Assembly: GCA_963822435.1 (NCBI GenBank)
Contig: CAWGHN010000002.1
Span: 310,001-374,000 of the forward strand
Origin: JAUYQR01 sp963822435
GTDB lineage: Bacteria; Pseudomonadota; Alphaproteobacteria; Rhodobacterales; Rhodobacteraceae
DNA: 64,000 nucleotides
Reading direction: 5' to 3'
Shown: in pieces, positions 60,400-64,000 of the stretch
Layout: every line of letters starts with the position of its first letter
Numbering within the stretch: position 1 is the first letter of the stretch
Notes under the pieces: model-generated
What the model saw: only the letters and a program-made list of their open reading frames with translations
Database searches by the model: none
What the model was told of the DNA's origin: nothing
Program-made: the position numbers and the translations under genes

Positions 60400-61257
60400 C
60401 TAGCGCACTTGCTGCAAAAGACCGGTCAGGTGGCCGACCATCTGGCGCGCGCCAACCTCGGCCTCGCGGACCAGACCGTCGAAATGCTGGGTGATCGTCT
60501 CGACCCGCGCGCTGTCGCGGAACGCAAGATAGTGGCGGCCAAGGTAGATCACAGCAAGCAGCGGGCCGAACACCGTGACCGGGGCCGAAAACACCCGCCG
60601 CGCATCGAAAAGACAGATGCGGAGCGAGGGGTAAAGCTGGTCGCAAAGCGAAATCAGGCGCTGCAACTGTTCGGTGCGGACATCGGCGGGCAGGCCGTCG
60701 TAGTAGCCGGTCGCGGTGGCGAAGGCCTGAAGTTCATGGATTGGCAGCGCAATCTCGTAATCGGACCTTGCACCGCGCATCCAGGCCAGACGGTCCTCGA
60801 ACGCGCCAAAGGCCTGTTCGGCGGTGCGGCCAAGTTGCGGCGAATATTCCCACTCTACCATCGCCCGGGTTTTCAGCATGTCGGGCAGGGTGGCCGGAAC
60901 GTGGCGGATCTTGTAGCCCGCCGCCTCGCGGTGCCAGGCGAAGATCGTCTCGTCGATCAGGGCGCGCGGCGCTTCGGTCATCGTCATCGAGGTGGCGAGA
61001 AGGTCGGCGATCGGTTCGGGCCGGGTGGACAGGCCAAGCAGCCAGTCGGCACTGACGCCAAGCGCGCTGGCGCAATCGGCCGCCAACTGGGCGTTTGGCA
61101 GGCGCACGTCATAGGACAGAAGGGCCGAAATCGTGGACCTGTCCACCCCGGTTTGGCGGGCAAGGGCGGATTGCGTGACGCCACGCGCAGCCATCGCCTC
61201 GGCCAGCCGGACGCGGAAGATCGTCGAGCGATCGCGTTTGTCGATTCTTTCAGCCAT
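60400..61257 (-). CDS. XRE family transcriptional regulator
   Basis: A 285-residue regulator with an N-terminal helix-turn-helix (about residues 16-72; RLAEAMAARGVTQSALARQT, then GVDRSTISALLS) and a large C-terminal domain of unknown ligand (about 110-270). ATG 61257 is divergent from the fatty acid desaturase across a short AT-rich gap (GATTATACACAACAACTG), the likely operator. It may sense fatty acids or membrane state; inferred from position. Confidence 0.85.
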   Translation of the reverse strand: MAERIDKRDRSTIFRVRLAEAMAARGVTQSALARQTGVDRSTISALLSYDVRLPNAQLAADCASALGVSADWLLGLSTRPEPIADLLATSMTMTEAPRALIDETIFAWHREAAGYKIRHVPATLPDMLKTRAMVEWEYSPQLGRTAEQAFGAFEDRLAWMRGARSDYEIALPIHELQAFATATGYYDGLPADVRTEQLQRLISLCDQLYPSLRICLFDARRVFSAPVTVFGPLLAVIYLGRHYLAFRDSARVETITQHFDGLVREAEVGARQMVGHLTGLLQQVR

Positions 61258-61300
61258 TTGGTGATTATACACAACAACTGAGAGGTTTTGTTGCCAATCT

Positions 61301-62356
61301 TTGGGATTCTCGCCAAGCGGGCCAGATGCTAAAGCTCGCTTGGTAACACCCGAGGATATCTTGAAGCCTGCACGTCCGCCCGTCGAATGGCCAACCCTGT
61401 TGCTTCTGGCCGCAACGTATCTTTTGTGGATGGTGGCGACAACGGCGCTGTGGAACGCGATGCCGGCGCTGGGCCTGATCGCAGCGACCCTTGCCATCGC
61501 ACAGTTTTCCTCGCTGCAGCACGAGGTGTTGCACGGCCATCCGTTCCGGTCGCAGCGGCTGTCGGAGGCGACGGTGTTTCCCGGCCTGACGGTGTTCGTG
61601 CCCTATCTGCGGTTCAAGGACCTGCACATCCAGCACCATTTCGATCCGAATCTGACCGACCCCTACGACGACCCTGAGTCGAACTTTCACGACCCGGTGG
61701 AATGGGCGCGGCGGTCGGCCCTGTCAAAGCTGATCTACCGGATCAACAACACGCTGGCCGGGCGTATGGCGTTTGGCCCGGCGCTGTCGATCTGGGCCTT
61801 GCTGCGCGATGACACGCGGGCGATCCGGGCGGGCAACCGGCGGGTGGCGTTCGGCTGGCTGCTGCATGTGCCGGGTGTGGCGCTGGTTCTGGGCTGGCTG
61901 TGGGCGGTGGGGTCGATGCCGGTCTGGGCCTATTTGCTGGCGGCCTATCTGGGCTGGAGCCTGCTGAAGATCCGCACCTTTCTGGAACATCGCGCGCATG
62001 AGGCGGCGCGGGGGCGGTCGGTGGTTGTGGAAAGCCGGGGGCCGCTGTCGCTGCTGTTTTTGAACAACAATTTCCACGCCGTCCACCACTCGCAGCCAAG
62101 CGTGGCGTGGTATCGGCTGCCGCAGCTTTATCGGGCGAACCGCGAACATTACCTGCGGCGCAACGATGGCTATGTGTTTCGTGACTACGCCGAGATTTTC
62201 CGGCAGTTCCTGTTCCGCGCCAAGGACCCGGTGCCGCACCCGATCTGGCCGGTGCGCAAGACGGATGCTGACGGATCAGCCGATGCGGCGGAACGCGGGC
62301 ACGTCGGTGGAATTGTCGAAGAACGGAACGCCGGGCTGTTCGTGCCCGCCGAGTAG
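61301..62356 (+). CDS. Membrane fatty acid desaturase
   Basis: A membrane di-iron desaturase of up to 351 residues. Three histidine boxes are present: HEVLHGH (about residues 74-80), HIQHH (109-113) and HAVHH near 250. Hydrophobic segments lie around 31-70 and 160-200. The start is unclear: TTG 61301, or TTG 61361, which has GAGG five bases upstream. The last 27 codons overlap the antisense strand of the converging Nudix gene, an unusual tail. Confidence 0.87.
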   Translation: MGFSPSGPDAKARLVTPEDILKPARPPVEWPTLLLLAATYLLWMVATTALWNAMPALGLIAATLAIAQFSSLQHEVLHGHPFRSQRLSEATVFPGLTVFVPYLRFKDLHIQHHFDPNLTDPYDDPESNFHDPVEWARRSALSKLIYRINNTLAGRMAFGPALSIWALLRDDTRAIRAGNRRVAFGWLLHVPGVALVLGWLWAVGSMPVWAYLLAAYLGWSLLKIRTFLEHRAHEAARGRSVVVESRGPLSLLFLNNNFHAVHHSQPSVAWYRLPQLYRANREHYLRRNDGYVFRDYAEIFRQFLFRAKDPVPHPIWPVRKTDADGSADAAERGHVGGIVEERNAGLFVPAE

Positions 62357-62881
62357 GGCGTCAACCTCGGCCAGCACGACCTCGGTGATGAATGGCAGGT
62401 CAAGCCGCCGTGCCGGGCCAAGGCCGATCCAGTGAAGATGCGAAAGTTCACCCGAGGCGGCGGAGAAATCGTCGGCCCCGGGGCCAAGGGCCGTGGCGTC
62501 CATCAGGAAGAAGCGGGCGTCAAAGCGGCGCGGGCGGCCCGGCGGGGTGATCGCGCGAAAGACGAAGCGCAGGGTGGCGGGGGTGGGACCGAGGCGGAGG
62601 CCGGTCTCCTCTTCCATCTCGCGCAGGGCGGCGCGGACGAGCGCCTCGGGCTTTGGCGCATCGGGATTGCACAGCATCGCCAGCCGTTCGGCGCACTGGC
62701 GGTCAAGCATCCCGCTTGCCGGTGCGGCGTGATCTTCGGGATCAACCGCGCCGCCGGGAAAGACGTATTTTGTTGGCATGAACGCAGCCCCCGCGCCGCG
62801 CTGGCCCATCAGCACCGCCGGACCATCCTGCGTGTGGCGCGCAAGGATGATGGTCGCGGCGGCGCGGATCTGATCGGTCAT
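62276..62881 (-). CDS. NUDIX hydrolase (NUDT8/NUDT19-like)
   Basis: A 201-residue Nudix protein. The Nudix helix is VRAALREMEEETGLRLG (REUxEExGU core, about residues 85-100), with the preceding GGAVDPEDH separated by an insertion as in NUDT19-type coenzyme A hydrolases. ATG 62881 overlaps the DUF983 stop (ATGA). Possible substrates are acyl-CoA or nucleoside diphosphates; the gene's tail overlaps the desaturase gene by 81 bp. Confidence 0.9.
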   Translation of the reverse strand: MTDQIRAAATIILARHTQDGPAVLMGQRGAGAAFMPTKYVFPGGAVDPEDHAAPASGMLDRQCAERLAMLCNPDAPKPEALVRAALREMEEETGLRLGPTPATLRFVFRAITPPGRPRRFDARFFLMDATALGPGADDFSAASGELSHLHWIGLGPARRLDLPFITEVVLAEVDALLGGHEQPGVPFFDNSTDVPAFRRIG

Positions 62882-63297
62882 GCCTGCGGCTCGCGGTGGC
62901 GGGCGCCAAAGCCGTGCATCCGCTTGGCCCATTGCAGGGCAACAAGCGCGCCTTTCAGGCGGGGCAGAAGGAACAGCGACAGAGCCACCGTGCCGATCGA
63001 GAAAACCGAGGCCATGATCATCGGATCTGGCCGCCAGCGCACGAAACTGTAGAGCAGGATCGGTGCCAGCAGATGCCCGACGATCAGGATCGTCAGGTAG
63101 GCGGGGCCATCGTCGGCGCGGTGGTGGTGCAGTTCTTCGCCGCACACGGGGCAGCTTTCACGCACCTGCAGGTAACCACGCATCATCGGGCCTGCGCCGC
63201 AGTTGGGGCATTTGCGCCGCCAGCCGCGCAAGAGCGCCGGTTTGACTTCGCGTTCGTCCGCGCTTTCGACGCGCGCAGCCAGAAGAGCAGCAGTCAT
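62878..63297 (-). CDS. DUF983 family membrane protein
   Basis: A 139-residue protein of family DUF983. The N-terminal zinc-ribbon-like pairs CPNCG and CPVCG (about residues 30-55) are followed by two transmembrane helices (YLTILIVGHLLAPILLYSFV and FSIGTVALSLFLLP). Often encoded near Nudix or cytochrome oxidase genes. I chose ATG 63297 over the GTG directly before it. Role unknown. Confidence 0.9.
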   Translation of the reverse strand: MTAALLAARVESADEREVKPALLRGWRRKCPNCGAGPMMRGYLQVRESCPVCGEELHHHRADDGPAYLTILIVGHLLAPILLYSFVRWRPDPMIMASVFSIGTVALSLFLLPRLKGALVALQWAKRMHGFGARHREPQA

Positions 63298-63301
63298 CAC
63301 C

Positions 63302-63379
63302 CTAGTCCTTCGATACGGAAATGCGGCCCCGATCAGGGCAGATCTGTCCGGCGGGATGCCTACAACAGTCCTTGGCCAT
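63302..63379 (-). CDS. Possible 25-residue leader peptide before DUF983
   Basis: ATG 63379 opens a 25-codon frame with a Cys-Cys pair and a third cysteine (MAKDCCRHPAGQIC), ending at TAG 4 bp before the DUF983 start. There is only a weak GAG site upstream. It might be a translated leader coupled to DUF983, or chance. The 169 bp from 63380 to the EF-hand gene show no other gene. Confidence 0.2.
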   Translation of the reverse strand: MAKDCCRHPAGQICPDRGRISVSKD

Positions 63380-63548
63380 CGTCGACTCGCTTTGAGTTGT
63401 TAACATAATGCCGGAGCGGCCCGATCTACAGGGCGCGAAGGCCGGCTGTGTCCCGATGTCGCAAGACAGCGACGGAAAACCGGCGGTGGTCCGTTTGACT
63501 TGGCACAGGGTCGGCAAGACGCCGCCGGCCATAACCAAGGAGATCGAG

Positions 63549-64000
63549 ATGACGGGCAAGTTCAAGACAGGTGCTGCGGCAATCGTGCTGCTTTCCGCGA
63601 CCATCGGCAGCGCGGCCTTTGCCGAGCGCGGCCCGCGCGGCGGCGAGGGACCGGGCGAGATGATGTTGCAGATGTTCGACACGATCGACGCGGACAAGGA
63701 TGGCAAGATCACCGAAGCCGAGATCGAGGCGCATCGTGCGGCGGAATTCAAGGCGGCTGACACCAATGCCGATGGCATGCTGAGCGCCGAGGAAATGGCT
63801 GCACGCGAGCTTGCGCGGATGCAGGCGCGGGCAACCGAACGCGCGACGCGGATGATCGAAGAGATGGACGACAACGCCGATGGCAGCCTGTCGGCCGAAG
63901 AGATGAACCAGACCGTGCGCGAACGGCGCTTTTCGCAGATGGACACCGATGGTGACGGTGCCGTGTCGAAAGCCGAGGCGGAGGCCGTGATGGAGCGATT
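63549..64000 (+). CDS. EF-hand domain protein, exported (3' end outside window)
   Basis: The first 150 residues of a calcium-binding-type protein. Signal peptide of about 25 residues (IVLLSATIGSAAFA, then ERGPRGG). Four EF-hand loops follow: DADKDGKITEAE, DTNADGMLSAEE, DDNADGSLSAEE and DTDGDGAVSKAE, with arginine-rich helices between them. ATG 63549 follows AAGGAG. Likely periplasmic metal-binding protein. It runs off the right edge of the window. Confidence 0.88.
   Translation, partial: MTGKFKTGAAAIVLLSATIGSAAFAERGPRGGEGPGEMMLQMFDTIDADKDGKITEAEIEAHRAAEFKAADTNADGMLSAEEMAARELARMQARATERATRMIEEMDDNADGSLSAEEMNQTVRERRFSQMDTDGDGAVSKAEAEAVMER

Overview
The window is GC-rich, densely coded DNA from an alphaproteobacterium, most likely a member of the Rhodobacteraceae. 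That placement is an inference. It rests on a housekeeping core in the order murA, DUF2948, hisD, UPF0262, low-molecular-weight phosphatase, infA, maf, RNase E/G and yacG, on the DUF983 and cytochrome b561/YceI families, and on codon use. No plasmid origin, CRISPR array or intact prophage was seen.

Layout. 1-4.1 kb: a sulfate/thiosulfate ABC transporter operon (cysP-cysT-cysW-cysA, cysA cut by the window edge) beside an Rrf2-type regulator. 4.3-9.7 kb: an Lrp-type regulator, then a LysR regulator divergent from dabB-dabA, a two-protein inorganic carbon uptake system. 9.7-14.4 kb: a putative amino acid catabolic cluster (dehydratase, ornithine-cyclodeaminase-like enzyme, M20 amidohydrolase) divergent from a YheO-type regulator and an AlaX-like tRNA-editing protein. 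14.4-16 kb: a GAF protein among gene fragments. 16-24 kb: an amide-utilisation operon (AmiC-like sensor, AmiR-like ANTAR antiterminator, peptide-type ABC transporter, acetamidase/formamidase) with a visible leader terminator. 24-29 kb: a TetR regulator and a polyamine-type ABC transporter with a metallo-beta-lactamase-fold hydrolase. 29-41.5 kb: an oligopeptide-type ABC transporter with a dipeptidase, a GntR/FadR regulator, and a divergent operon carrying a polar amino acid ABC transporter, a class V aminotransferase and a dihydropyrimidinase. A 22-bp palindrome lies between the regulator and that operon.

41.5-53.6 kb is the housekeeping core, with mobile-element scars at both ends. Next to tRNA-Thr lie remnants of a serine recombinase and an ADP-ribosylglycohydrolase. 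Next to tRNA-Phe lies a tyrosine integrase broken by a truncated IS5-family element. A small module (HxlR regulator, quinone-oxidoreductase-like protein, NTF2-like protein, GNAT) sits between the phosphatase and infA. 53.7-64 kb holds metG with a long leader hairpin, an SDR, cytochrome b561/YceI, an ImuA-like protein, an aldo/keto reductase, two small lipoproteins (one apparently frameshifted), an XRE regulator with a fatty acid desaturase, a Nudix hydrolase, DUF983, and the start of an EF-hand protein.

The overall theme is uptake and breakdown of organic nitrogen: amides, peptides, cyclic ureides and amino acids. Four ABC importers are each paired with a dedicated hydrolase and local regulator, around an otherwise ordinary core chromosome.
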